Below, in pieces: positions 56,243 through 64,000 of a DNA stretch of 64,000 bases. Position numbers and translations under genes: made by a program. The stretch is taken from assembly GCF_033547075.1 (NCBI RefSeq), contig NZ_CP137891.1, positions 1,364,001-1,428,000 of the forward strand, written 5' to 3'. How positions within the stretch are numbered: position 1 is the first letter of the stretch; each line of letters begins with the position of its first letter. This stretch comes from Flavobacterium ardleyense. Its GTDB lineage: Bacteria; Bacteroidota; Bacteroidia; Flavobacteriales; Flavobacteriaceae. The notes beneath the pieces are model-generated. The model was not told the DNA's origin. It worked only from the letters and a program-made list of their open reading frames with translations, and did not search any database.

Positions 56243-57361
56243 ATGGCAGTATTTACTTTTGATAATATAAAAATTGGAGGAATAGCAGCTGCGGTTCCAT
56301 CAAATGTTGAAAAAACCACCAAGTATAACGAAATGTTTGGTGAGGAAGAAGTGAAGAAATTCATGGACCAGACCGGTATCTTAGAAACTAGACGAGTAGC
56401 AAAACATCAAACTTGCGCAGATTTAGGGTACGTGGCTGCCAAAAAAATATTGGATGAACGTGGTATTGATGCGTCAGAAATAGGTGCTATAATATTTGCA
56501 TCTCACAGTCCTGATTACAGGCGACCAGCAACGGCGTTTGTTTTACAGAAAAGACTTGGTATTCCCACAGATGCAGCCGTATTTGACATCAGCCTAGGTT
56601 GTTCTTCACTAATTTACGGAGTTCAAGTTTTGGGAAGTATGATGCAAAGTTCAAACATCAAAAAAGCATTATTAATTACTGGAGATACGGCAAGTAAGTC
56701 AGTTGCTCCAACAGACAGATCCTCACTAATGCTTTTTGGAGAAGCGGGAGCTGCAATATTATTAGAAAAAACTGACGATAAATTACATCCAATTACATCT
56801 ATTTTAAAATCTGATGGAAACGGATATAGGTATATGATTGTTCCAGGTGGAGGATATAGAGATCTAAATCCTACCGAAGAAATTTTTGAATGTAAAGATG
56901 GTAATAAGCGAAGTTTGTACAATTCATTTATTCAAGGAACAGCAGTTTTTACGTTTACAATATTTGATGTACCACAAATTTTGAAAGAATTTATGGCGCA
57001 TACTAACACTACTGTAGATGACTATGACAGTTTTGCATTTCATCAAGCAAATTTATATATCTTAAAACAAATAGCGAAAAAGGTAAAAATTTCTATGGAA
57101 AAGATGCCGATTAGTCTGCACAAGTATGGTAATACTTCTGGTGCATCACCATTAGTATCCCTAATTGAAGAATATGCTAATAATCCTGAGAAGAAAGTTA
57201 TTAACACTTTGTTTTGTGGATTTGGAATTGGAGTTTCCCTTGGAGTATTTTCAGCTCAGGTTGATACCAACTATATTTATCCAATGATTGAGGATGACAG
57301 CATTTTTGAAGAGGGATTGATTAAATCGCCTAATGAACTATATAGTGGACTAACAAAATGA
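56243..57361 (+). CDS. 3-oxoacyl-ACP synthase III (KAS III-like)
   Basis: The 372-residue thiolase-fold enzyme keeps the KAS III triad: C120 in DISLGCSSLIYG, H267 in FHQANLYILKQ and N297 in YGNTSGASPLVSL. KAS III condenses an acyl-CoA with malonyl-ACP. It is encoded here away from the fab genes and next to a ligase, two carrier proteins and two reductases, so it is likely dedicated to a special short acyl chain. It overlaps the ligase gene by four bases. Confidence 0.9.
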   Translation: MAVFTFDNIKIGGIAAAVPSNVEKTTKYNEMFGEEEVKKFMDQTGILETRRVAKHQTCADLGYVAAKKILDERGIDASEIGAIIFASHSPDYRRPATAFVLQKRLGIPTDAAVFDISLGCSSLIYGVQVLGSMMQSSNIKKALLITGDTASKSVAPTDRSSLMLFGEAGAAILLEKTDDKLHPITSILKSDGNGYRYMIVPGGGYRDLNPTEEIFECKDGNKRSLYNSFIQGTAVFTFTIFDVPQILKEFMAHTNTTVDDYDSFAFHQANLYILKQIAKKVKISMEKMPISLHKYGNTSGASPLVSLIEEYANNPEKKVINTLFCGFGIGVSLGVFSAQVDTNYIYPMIEDDSIFEEGLIKSPNELYSGLTK

Positions 57362-58881
57362 TAAAAAACATTCTTCAGGTATTGGAAAATACCGCTCAAA
57401 GACTACCAGAAGCTATCGCTCTTAAAGACGATTCGATATCGGTAAATTTTGCGCAATATGTAGCAGAGGCTAAAAGTATAGGCTCATTTTTAAGTCAGAA
57501 AGTCAAGGATAATTATTCCAGACCTATCATAGTTATGGTAGATAGGAGAGTTGAGCCAATTATTGCCTTTATGGGTGTGTTGTATAGTGGGAACTTCTAC
57601 GTGCCTGTTGATAACCGGACACCATTGGAACGTCTTAAAAACATTGTCCAAGTATTAAATCCTCTGTCTGTTATAGGATTTAGCAAAAGTGAGGAAGCGC
57701 TATTTTCTTCCATAGACACCAACTTGCCTTTTTATTTTTTTGATACCATTAACAACGGAGAAATTGATCAAGATTCGCTGAACCTAATTCGTCAAAAATC
57801 TATTGATGTCGATCCAGCTTATGCTATATTTACTTCAGGATCTACCGGTATTCCAAAGGCAGTAGCAATTAGTCATAAGTCGGTGCTAGATTTAAGCAGC
57901 TGGCTATCTGAAACATTTGAGTTTGATGAAACTGATGTGATTGGAAATCAAACTCCGTTTTACTTTGATGCATCTGTAAAAGATATCTATACTTCAATAC
58001 GAACAGCTGCAACTTTGGTAGTGATTGCTCCAAAATGTTTTCTGTTTCCAAAATTGTTAATAGAAACACTTGCAGAAAATAACGTAACAACTATTTTGTG
58101 GGCGACCTCAGCAGTAGTTCTTATTGCCAAAAGCGGCATTCTAGAAGAAGCAGTTTTACCCGTATTAAAAAGAATATTTTTTGCAGGGGAAGCGATGTAC
58201 GGTAAACATTTAAATATGTGGAAAGAGCATTTTCCAGCGTGCATGTATATCAATTTATACGGGCCAACCGAAGTAACCGTTGATAGTACATTTTATATTG
58301 TAGATAGAGATTTTAACGACAATGAAGTTGTGCCAATTGGCAATAACTGCGACAATAAGCAAACCTTTCTCTTAGGTGAGAACGATCAAGTTCTCTTTGG
58401 AACGGGTGAAGGTGAACTTGCGGTACGAGGAACAGGAGTGGCTTTAGGATATTACAACAATCAGGATCAAACAAATCAAGTTTTTATTCAAAATCCATTA
58501 CACAATCATTATCGTGATATTTTATATAAAACTGGTGATTTTGTGAGGAGAAATCATCTTGGAGAAATAGAATTCATTGGTCGCAAAGATTTTCAGGTTA
58601 AGCATATGGGTAACCGTATTGAATTGGGAGAAATTGAAGCCGCCGTTTATGGAATGCAAGATGTAAAACATGCTGCTTGCGTTTATGATAGCACGAATGA
58701 AAAAATTGTTTTGTATTACACATCTGATATCGAAATTGAAGCGAAGAACTTTTTAAAAGAACTTGCCAAGAGTTTACCGAAATATATGTTTCCAAACAAA
58801 TTTGTTCATTTAGATGAGATGCCTTTAAATGCCAATAGCAAAGTAGATCGTAAAGCAATTAAAGCAAAATTTGCCGAATAG
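57358..58881 (+). CDS. Adenylating (amino)acyl-ACP ligase
   Basis: The 507-residue AMP-binding enzyme has the P-loop TSGSTGIPK (159-167), the A4-region YFDASVKD with D204, YGPTEVTVDSTFY, KTGDFVRRN, and the catalytic Lys in NSKVDRKAI. D204 occupies the place of the Asp that contacts the alpha-amino group in amino-acid adenylation domains (GrsA D235), which favours an amino acid substrate, as in DltA. No DltB follows. It probably loads a carrier protein of the cluster. Confidence 0.85.
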   Translation: MIKNILQVLENTAQRLPEAIALKDDSISVNFAQYVAEAKSIGSFLSQKVKDNYSRPIIVMVDRRVEPIIAFMGVLYSGNFYVPVDNRTPLERLKNIVQVLNPLSVIGFSKSEEALFSSIDTNLPFYFFDTINNGEIDQDSLNLIRQKSIDVDPAYAIFTSGSTGIPKAVAISHKSVLDLSSWLSETFEFDETDVIGNQTPFYFDASVKDIYTSIRTAATLVVIAPKCFLFPKLLIETLAENNVTTILWATSAVVLIAKSGILEEAVLPVLKRIFFAGEAMYGKHLNMWKEHFPACMYINLYGPTEVTVDSTFYIVDRDFNDNEVVPIGNNCDNKQTFLLGENDQVLFGTGEGELAVRGTGVALGYYNNQDQTNQVFIQNPLHNHYRDILYKTGDFVRRNHLGEIEFIGRKDFQVKHMGNRIELGEIEAAVYGMQDVKHAACVYDSTNEKIVLYYTSDIEIEAKNFLKELAKSLPKYMFPNKFVHLDEMPLNANSKVDRKAIKAKFAE

Positions 58882-59024
58882 ATTTAGAGAAATTAAAAAT
58901 TAAAACTTATCAATATTCTTGTTTTATTATACTTACTTTTTTAGTATTAATAAGTATAATTGCAAATTAATTTAATAATATTCAGATTTGTAAAATTTGA
59001 TATTGTAATAATAAAAAATAAATT

Positions 59025-59255
59025 ATGGAAGACTTTTATAAAATATTAGAAGAAATTAGACCCGATATAGATTTCAAAGAAGAAACGAAATTAGTAGATG
59101 ATGGTTTATTAGACTCATTTGATATTGTTTCAATCGTTTCAGATTTGAATGATCATTTTGACATTGCAATTCGCGTAAACGAGTTAAGTCCTGAGAATTT
59201 TAATTCAGCCGAAGCTATTTACAAAATGTGTTTAAAATTGCAAGAAAAAAAATAA
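59025..59255 (+). CDS. Acyl carrier protein 1
   Basis: The 76-residue protein has a helical ACP pattern with the phosphopantetheine Ser at S31 in LVDDGLLDSFDIVSIVSDL. It is 143 bases after the ligase gene, a gap that contains an AT-rich inverted repeat (ATTATACTTA / TAAGTATAAT, 58926-58960). It is translationally coupled to the following SDR by a one-base overlap (TAATG). It is the most likely partner of the adenylating ligase. Confidence 0.88.
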   Translation: MEDFYKILEEIRPDIDFKEETKLVDDGLLDSFDIVSIVSDLNDHFDIAIRVNELSPENFNSAEAIYKMCLKLQEKK

Positions 59256-59980
59256 TGCTTAAAGCAAAAAATATTTTAATCTTTGGAGGAGATGAGTTTC
59301 TAATAGATGAGATGTATCCAGTTTTTAAAGAAAGCGGTGCAACTATAACTTGGATCAATTCTTCTGAAATTATAGCAAAATCTAATTGTAAAGAAAGTGC
59401 GCTATTATTTGATTCTATCAAAACCGTTTCTACTTACGAGAAAGATTTATCTAGTTTAATTGGAGACTTGAACTCTTTTGATGGTGTTGTTTTTTCGTTA
59501 TCAGAAGGAAATTTAAGACCATTGTCGATGACCAAACCTTCTAATACCGAAAGTTTATTTAATGTGAATTGCGCATCTTTTATTGAACTAGTTCGAATAC
59601 TTCAAAAGAAGAAAAAACTAAATTTGGGCTCAAGTATAGTAGCTTATTCTTCAGTTAGTAGTTTGCTTGGACTAAAAACGAAATTAGCGTATGGTGTTTC
59701 AAAGGCTGCCTTAAACGCGGCTATCGTAAATTTAGCGGTAGAACTTGCTCCAAAGAAAATTCGAGTAAATGGTATTCTTAAAGGCGCTTTAACGATAGAC
59801 ATTAATCACGAACACGTTAAAAATATGTTTTCTGTTGGGACTGATACTGCGGGTAATTCAGATTTAGGAATGTCAACCCCAGAGGAATTGGCAAGATTAA
59901 GTATTTTCCTTTTATCAGATGCAGTAAAAACGATGACTGGATCGTTGATTAAATTGGATGGAGGGTATTCTTTAAATTAA
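59255..59980 (+). CDS. SDR family protein with degenerate cofactor motif
   Basis: The 241-residue short-chain dehydrogenase-like protein starts at the ATG overlapping the ACP stop (the frame extends to 59228). It keeps YSSVSS and the catalytic YGVSK (YxxxK). The N-terminal cofactor motif is FGGDEFLID instead of TGxxxGIG, and the usual NAG segment is replaced by FSLSEG. It is homologous to the next SDR, with shared LRPLxMTxP and FNVNxxSFIE segments. It may bind the cofactor poorly and serve as a partner subunit. Confidence 0.8.
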   Translation: MLKAKNILIFGGDEFLIDEMYPVFKESGATITWINSSEIIAKSNCKESALLFDSIKTVSTYEKDLSSLIGDLNSFDGVVFSLSEGNLRPLSMTKPSNTESLFNVNCASFIELVRILQKKKKLNLGSSIVAYSSVSSLLGLKTKLAYGVSKAALNAAIVNLAVELAPKKIRVNGILKGALTIDINHEHVKNMFSVGTDTAGNSDLGMSTPEELARLSIFLLSDAVKTMTGSLIKLDGGYSLN

Positions 59981-59983
59981 TAA

Positions 59984-60733
59984 ATGATGCAAAATAAAGT
60001 TTACTTAATTACCGGAGCTAATGGAGCAATCGGAGGTGCAGTAGCCAAAGCCTTAGATCAGAAGGGTGCAAAGTTAATTCTTGTTGGTAGAAATATTGAA
60101 AATCTAAATTTGTTTGTACAATCAGATTTAACTCAGTCTGATCATATCGCAATTGCAATAGATCTTGAAGATGTTGATTCAATTGGCGATCAAATTAAAT
60201 CCATTTCGACATTATTTGGCAAAATCGATGGTTTTGTACATGCCGCAGGTCTCGGAGATGTGCGACCTTTAAAAATGACTACTCCAGCATTCTTAAATAA
60301 GGTGTTTAATGTAAATTTCGTGTCTTTTATCGAAATTATCCGAGTTATTAATTCTCCAAAGATCAGAAATGAAGCTTTAAGAATTGTTGGTATTTCGGCG
60401 ACTGGAGCATTTTTAGGCAATGCAACAAAAACAGCTTATTGCGCTTCCAAAGCTGCGATGAATGCTGCAGTGCGTTGCCTTGCCAAAGAACTAGCAAATA
60501 AGAATATTAGAATCAATACAGTTGCTCCGGGTGCAACTTATTCAAAAATGATGGATGATATTCTGGATCTTCCAGGTGGAGCAGAAGCATTAGAAAAAAT
60601 AACAGAGCGTCAATTTTTGGGAGTTTGCAAGCCTGAGGATATAGCAGATGCCGTATTATTCCTGTTGTCAGAAGAGTCTAGAATGATTTCTGGTAGCTGC
60701 CTACCTGTTGATGGCGGAAAACTTGCAATATAA
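59984..60733 (+). CDS. SDR family oxidoreductase (FabG-like)
   Basis: The 249-residue enzyme has a complete cofactor site (LITGANGAIGGAVAKAL), HAAGLGD in place of NNAG, the catalytic Ser in ISATGAFLG and YCASK, and the C-terminal SGSCLPVDGG. It resembles ketoacyl-ACP reductases. It is three bases after the degenerate SDR. It should reduce the ketone made by the KAS III enzyme to a hydroxyl on a carrier-bound chain; this role is inferred. Confidence 0.85.
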   Translation: MMQNKVYLITGANGAIGGAVAKALDQKGAKLILVGRNIENLNLFVQSDLTQSDHIAIAIDLEDVDSIGDQIKSISTLFGKIDGFVHAAGLGDVRPLKMTTPAFLNKVFNVNFVSFIEIIRVINSPKIRNEALRIVGISATGAFLGNATKTAYCASKAAMNAAVRCLAKELANKNIRINTVAPGATYSKMMDDILDLPGGAEALEKITERQFLGVCKPEDIADAVLFLLSEESRMISGSCLPVDGGKLAI

Positions 60734-60775
60734 AATTTGTTAGTATTTATAAAATCACTTTACAAAATAGGATCG

Positions 60776-60783
60776 TATATTTG
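60776..60783 (+). promoter_or_regulatory. Internal promoter -7 element before acyl carrier protein 2
   Basis: TATATTTG matches TAnnTTTG in the 152-base gap before the second ACP gene. No -33 TTG is seen at the standard distance. Confidence 0.4.
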
Positions 60784-60885
60784 CAAAAAAAATACAGTAG
60801 AATGGAATCAACTGCATCTCATTAAGAAGTGACAGTATAATTGCATCTAACAGATAAGATCGAAAAATAATAAAAAAAGGAAATT

Positions 60886-61107
60886 ATGTCAAACACAGAA
60901 GTATTAAGCCAAATTGAAGAAGTATTAGATGTTAACGAAGGGACATTGCAAATGGATATGAAACTAGAAGATGTCGAAGAATATGATTCTATGGCAAAAT
61001 TATCTCTCATTGTTATGAGTGATGACGACTTTGACAAAAAACTTACAGCTGAGCAACTTAATGATTTTCAAACCGTAGGAGATATCGTTAAATTTCTTGT
61101 GGGATAA
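60886..61107 (+). CDS. Acyl carrier protein 2
   Basis: The 73-residue protein has an ACP pattern with the phosphopantetheine Ser at S35 in LEDVEEYDSMAKLSLIV. The sequence differs widely from ACP 1, so the two probably carry different groups or serve different enzymes. It is two bases upstream of the metallo-hydrolase and in the same unit as the phosphopantetheinyl transferase. Confidence 0.85.
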   Translation: MSNTEVLSQIEEVLDVNEGTLQMDMKLEDVEEYDSMAKLSLIVMSDDDFDKKLTAEQLNDFQTVGDIVKFLVG

Positions 61108-61109
61108 GT

Positions 61110-61736
61110 TTGCTAAAAGTTCAAAAAATACAGAGTGAAATTTTCAACTCTAATGTTTATACAATAACTTCCTCCGAACAAGAGGAAGTTTTTTTGATTG
61201 ATTGCGGGGGATTTGAACCTGTAATTGATAGTTTACCAAAAACTGTTATAGTAAGTGGAATATTTTTGACTCATTACCACTACGATCATATTTACTTTAT
61301 AAAAAATTGGATAGACCGATATCCAAATGTAAAATTCTACGGTTCACAAATAACCTTGGAAGGCTTGTCAAATCCAAAACGTAATTTGTCTTTTTATCAT
61401 GAAGATCCTATCGAAGTTTTTGGAGTGGATTATCAAGTAATTACGGATGCAGTAAGTGTGAAGTTATATGATTATACATCCATAACTGCATTTCTTTCAG
61501 AAGGACATTGCGAAGGCAGTTTAAGCTTTTTATTAGATAACTATATTTTTACAGGCGATGCGCTTATTCCTAATATTCCGATCGTTACAAAGTTAAAGAC
61601 AGGTGATAAAGAAAAGGCAAAAGATTCGGTTCGAAAGATTAAATCATTGGTAAACGATGATTTTACCATATGTCCTGGTCATTTAGAGACATTTAAATAC
61701 AAGGAAGTAAAATGGAATCTTTATCTAAATGATTAG
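61110..61736 (+). CDS. Metallo-beta-lactamase-fold hydrolase
   Basis: The 208-residue protein has the dinuclear metal motif THYHYDH (H55, H57, D59, H60), GHCEGSLSFLLDNYIFTGDAL and CPGHLE. It starts with TTG. The family includes glyoxalase II-type thioesterases, so release of a thioester from ACP 2 or editing of misloaded carrier proteins is plausible. It overlaps the next gene by eight bases. Confidence 0.82.
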   Translation: MLKVQKIQSEIFNSNVYTITSSEQEEVFLIDCGGFEPVIDSLPKTVIVSGIFLTHYHYDHIYFIKNWIDRYPNVKFYGSQITLEGLSNPKRNLSFYHEDPIEVFGVDYQVITDAVSVKLYDYTSITAFLSEGHCEGSLSFLLDNYIFTGDALIPNIPIVTKLKTGDKEKAKDSVRKIKSLVNDDFTICPGHLETFKYKEVKWNLYLND

Positions 61737-62085
61737 CGTCGGAAATGACATTGAGGAGGTTTCTAGATTTAGAAGACTTTTAGAAATTAAACCACAAATG
61801 TTGCAAAGGATATTTTCGCAATATGAGTGGGAGTATTCATTATCTAAGAATCAGGCTCAAACTTTGGCGGGAATTTGGTGCGCTAAAGAGGCGGTTGTAA
61901 AGGCAGTATTTAATATTAAAACTATAGATGTTCTTGATGTTCAGATACAGCATCATAAAAGCGGTGCTCCTTACGTTTTTGATATTCTACATTTCGAAAT
62001 GTTTGCTAATTTCGAATTTTCAATAAGTATTTCGCACACAAAAAATTATGCTACCGCTATTTGTATTGTTCAAAAATTATTTTAG
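61729..62085 (+). CDS. 4'-phosphopantetheinyl transferase (AcpS type)
   Basis: The 118-residue protein has the AcpS motifs VGNDIEEVSRF (metal-binding Asp) and GIWCAKEAVVKAV (WxxKEAxxK), plus SISHTKNYATAI. It installs phosphopantetheine on acyl carrier proteins. A cell normally has one housekeeping AcpS elsewhere; one placed here with two ACP genes suggests a dedicated activator. It overlaps the metallo-hydrolase gene by eight bases. Confidence 0.88.
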   Translation: MISVGNDIEEVSRFRRLLEIKPQMLQRIFSQYEWEYSLSKNQAQTLAGIWCAKEAVVKAVFNIKTIDVLDVQIQHHKSGAPYVFDILHFEMFANFEFSISISHTKNYATAICIVQKLF

Positions 62086-62118
62086 AAATACGAGTTGGCA
62101 AATTATTAATTGACACTT

Positions 62119-62862
62119 ATGGATCTAATTAAGGATAGTATCACCCTAAATAATTTTTTCTTCTTCGCCGTATTGATCTTAATATTTGCTGCCTATCGCT
62201 ACGAATACAAAAAAGTAAAATTACCATTTCTTATCCTTATCATTCTATTCTTAGCCACCTCCACAAGAATTCTTCCCTCAAAATTAATTGCTTTCTACGA
62301 AGCAAAAACTCCCGTATTCGATCCCAGCGAATTAGATAAAAACCAAATTTACTATATTCATATACTGGGTTCAGGTTACAGCTTAGATCCAAATTTACCC
62401 GCAACATCTCAGTTAAGTACTACTACTTTAGCCCGACTAGTTGAAGGTATTCGGATATCGAAATTACTACCTCATTTCATATTGGTCAGTTCAGGATATT
62501 CTAGTTTTGGTCTAGAGTCGCAAGCTTCCGTAGTAAGAAGAGCAGCAATAGAGCTCGGCATTCCAGCTCAAAATTGCGAAATATTACCCACTCCCAGCAA
62601 CACCTCCGAAGAAGTTAGTGCGTTTGTTACCAAATTTGGAAAAACAAAAAATGTCATTGTAGTTAGTAATGCAATTCACTTGCCTAGAGCGTTGATGTTG
62701 TATAAAAAATGCGGTGTGAACCCGTTGGGCGCACCTACAAATTTTAAAGTCAAAAAAGGTGCTAATGACCATAATGGCTTGAGTTTTCCGTCTTTAAATT
62801 CTGTGGATCTTATGAGTGATTATTTGAGGGAACGATTGAAATATTGGAAGGATGGGTTTTAG
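62119..62862 (+). CDS. YdcF/ElyC-like DUF218 membrane protein
   Basis: The 247-residue protein has two N-terminal transmembrane helices followed by a DUF218 domain (YIHILGSGYSLDPNLPATSQLSTTTLARLVEGIRI, SNTSEEVSAFVTKFGKTKNVIVVSNAIHLPRALML). ElyC-type proteins influence undecaprenyl-phosphate use in envelope synthesis; the exact reaction is uncertain. The ATG at 62119 is chosen over TTG 62110. It starts 33 bases after the phosphopantetheinyl transferase gene. Confidence 0.8.
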   Translation: MDLIKDSITLNNFFFFAVLILIFAAYRYEYKKVKLPFLILIILFLATSTRILPSKLIAFYEAKTPVFDPSELDKNQIYYIHILGSGYSLDPNLPATSQLSTTTLARLVEGIRISKLLPHFILVSSGYSSFGLESQASVVRRAAIELGIPAQNCEILPTPSNTSEEVSAFVTKFGKTKNVIVVSNAIHLPRALMLYKKCGVNPLGAPTNFKVKKGANDHNGLSFPSLNSVDLMSDYLRERLKYWKDGF

Positions 62863-63155
62863 AGACTGGAGATTGGGAACATATTTCGATTTAAAGTTGC
62901 TTTACACTTATTCATATAATATAAAGTAATATCGCCCGACACTAATCAGAATTTATCAAATTAATTGGCTTTCGTTTTACTATTAACATCATACAGAGGC
63001 GCAATTTCCACTTTACATATGCTAATAAGAGGAATTTAAACTACTACTATAATCCAAAAACATTGCTTGGAATCCTTTTTTCGGCGCGGTTTGCTGAGCG
63101 ATAGTGGCAATTTTCTCCCTATATTGTACTCTAATTTGGAACAGTGCAGACAGCT
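62863..63155. other. Intergenic region before the second sugar transferase
   Basis: Immediately after the DUF218 stop is a short GA-rich tract (GAGACTGGAGATTGGGA) like the octamer arrays. The rest is AT-rich with no coding frame. TCTAATTTG near 63130 is one base off the -7 consensus. Confidence 0.4.
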
Positions 63156-63749
63156 ATGACAAAGCGCCTTTTTGACTTTTTTTTCTCCCTTCTAATGCTA
63201 CTCTTACTTGGCGGCATTTTGTTGATCTGCATTCTCATCGCAAGTATTGATACAAAATCATTCGGATTATTTATCCAAAGTCGCATAGGACAGCACGGCA
63301 TTCCCTTCAATATTTTCAAAGTTAAGACCCTCTCAGATTCTTCAAAAGTTATAACTCCTTTTGGGCGTTTTTTACGTTCGTCAAAACTGGACGAATTGCC
63401 TCAATTGCTCAATGTCCTCGTAGGTACTATGTCTTTTGTTGGACCGCGACCTGATATTGCCGGCTATGCAGATAAATTAGTAGGCGACGATAAAATTGTA
63501 TTGCTAGTAAAACCAGGAATTACTGGACTTGCTTCACTAAAATACCGCAACGAGGAAGAACTATTAAGTAGGCTTCCAGATCCTCTTTTATATAATGATA
63601 CGATTATTTGGCCAGACAAAGTGAGAATTAATAAATGGTATGTGATGAATAGAAATTTACTGCTTGATCTTAAAATTTTATATTGTACACTTCTCCCAAT
63701 CAAGATTGATGTGGATTGCTTTATTAAAAAGCGAAAATGCAAATCATGA
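63156..63749 (+). CDS. Second phosphoglycosyl transferase (PglC-like)
   Basis: The 197-residue monotopic sugar transferase has an N-terminal hydrophobic hairpin (FDFFFSLLMLLLLGGILLICILIAS) and FIQSRIGQHGIPFNIFKVKTL, SSKLDELPQLLNVLVGTMSFVGPRPD, and KPGITGLASLKYRNEEELL. ATG 63156 is preferred over GTG 63144. It belongs to the same family as the enzyme at 53780 but with a diverged C-terminal region, so the two may act on different sugars. A terminator follows 85 bases later. Confidence 0.9.
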   Translation: MTKRLFDFFFSLLMLLLLGGILLICILIASIDTKSFGLFIQSRIGQHGIPFNIFKVKTLSDSSKVITPFGRFLRSSKLDELPQLLNVLVGTMSFVGPRPDIAGYADKLVGDDKIVLLVKPGITGLASLKYRNEEELLSRLPDPLLYNDTIIWPDKVRINKWYVMNRNLLLDLKILYCTLLPIKIDVDCFIKKRKCKS

Positions 63750-63834
63750 TTTGCATTATTGCCTGAAAGATCTGAACTATACAATCAATTGTTGGTTGGT
63801 TCGCTTACAGAATTAAATTGTTTAAATAATGTAA

Positions 63835-63866
63835 AACGCTTCAATTATTATTGAGGCGTTTTTTTT
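63835..63866 (+). terminator. Terminator after the second sugar transferase
   Basis: AACGCTTCAAT (63835-63845) pairs with ATTGAGGCGTT (63850-63860) with one T-G pair and a TATT loop, followed by a run of T. Confidence 0.88.
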
Positions 63867-64000
63867 GTAGTAGAGTTAAGAAGTCAACGAAATTTTTGCA
63901 ACTGATCATAGTACAGAATGGCATATTTATTTCAAGATTAGTGAGCAGTTTTATACTAATTTACTTCCCATTGCTACCGACGGAAGTATTAATCAACTAT

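Noticed and set aside
58926..58960. AT-only inverted repeat between the ligase and ACP 1 as a terminator
   Set aside because: The stem is only A-T pairs with no following T tract; it may be chance in such AT-rich DNA, so I mention it only in the ACP 1 entry.

Overview
The window comes from a Bacteroidota chromosome, almost certainly a Flavobacterium or a close relative. The support is an AT-rich sequence; the gene order rpmJ-rpsM-rpsK-rpsD-rpoA-rplQ-carA with eno and gltA nearby; promoters of the TAnnTTTG (-7) type; weak or absent Shine-Dalgarno sequences; a secreted protein with a type C type-IX-secretion tail; and an UpxY-type capsule antiterminator.

Region 1 (1-12.8 kb) is housekeeping: the end of the ribosomal protein/RNA polymerase alpha operon, carA, a small DUF2007-like gene, a T9SS-secreted protein, enolase, citrate synthase and two amidinotransferase-fold hydrolases (DDAH-like and CtlX-like). 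The rpsD and rplQ leaders can each fold into a long hairpin. Most transcripts here end in clear hairpin terminators.

Region 2 (12.8-14.6 kb) has no genes. It holds nearly three copies of a 415-bp tandem repeat, each packed with small hairpins. Short GNRA-tetraloop hairpins and a two-copy bipartite element also lie in intergenic DNA around it.

Region 3 (14.6-18.1 kb) carries marC, a CoA-binding protein, a sodium:solute symporter and recR. The recR promoter is so close to the ATG that the mRNA may be leaderless.

Region 4 (18.1-62.9 kb and beyond) is a large surface polysaccharide locus. It opens with export genes (Wza-like, Wzc-like) and UDP-sugar enzymes. It is then interrupted by an esterase, an orphan DUF2235 hydrolase, a small two-component system and a four-helix-bundle gene set in GA-rich octamer repeats. 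It resumes with a winged-helix regulator (whose promoter overlaps a perfect 15-bp inverted repeat), a second nucleotide-sugar dehydrogenase and UpxY. The long co-directional run that follows encodes dTDP-3-amino-3,6-dideoxyhexose synthesis (rfbB, rfbA, double-cupin ketoisomerase, acetyltransferase, aminotransferase), Wzx, a Wzy/EpsG-like polymerase, several glycosyltransferases, an asparagine-synthetase-like amidase, WecB, two tandem deacetylase-like paralogs, a CapA-like protein, an ATP-grasp ligase and an initiating phosphoglycosyl transferase.

The most interesting part is 54.5-62.1 kb: a formyltransferase, a NeuD-like acetyltransferase, a KAS III enzyme, an adenylating ligase, two acyl carrier proteins, two SDR reductases, a metallo-hydrolase and a dedicated phosphopantetheinyl transferase. 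I read it as a self-contained carrier-protein pathway that makes an unusual acyl or aminoacyl group for an amino sugar of the capsule or O-antigen. A YdcF-like protein and a second phosphoglycosyl transferase follow, and the locus probably continues past the window.
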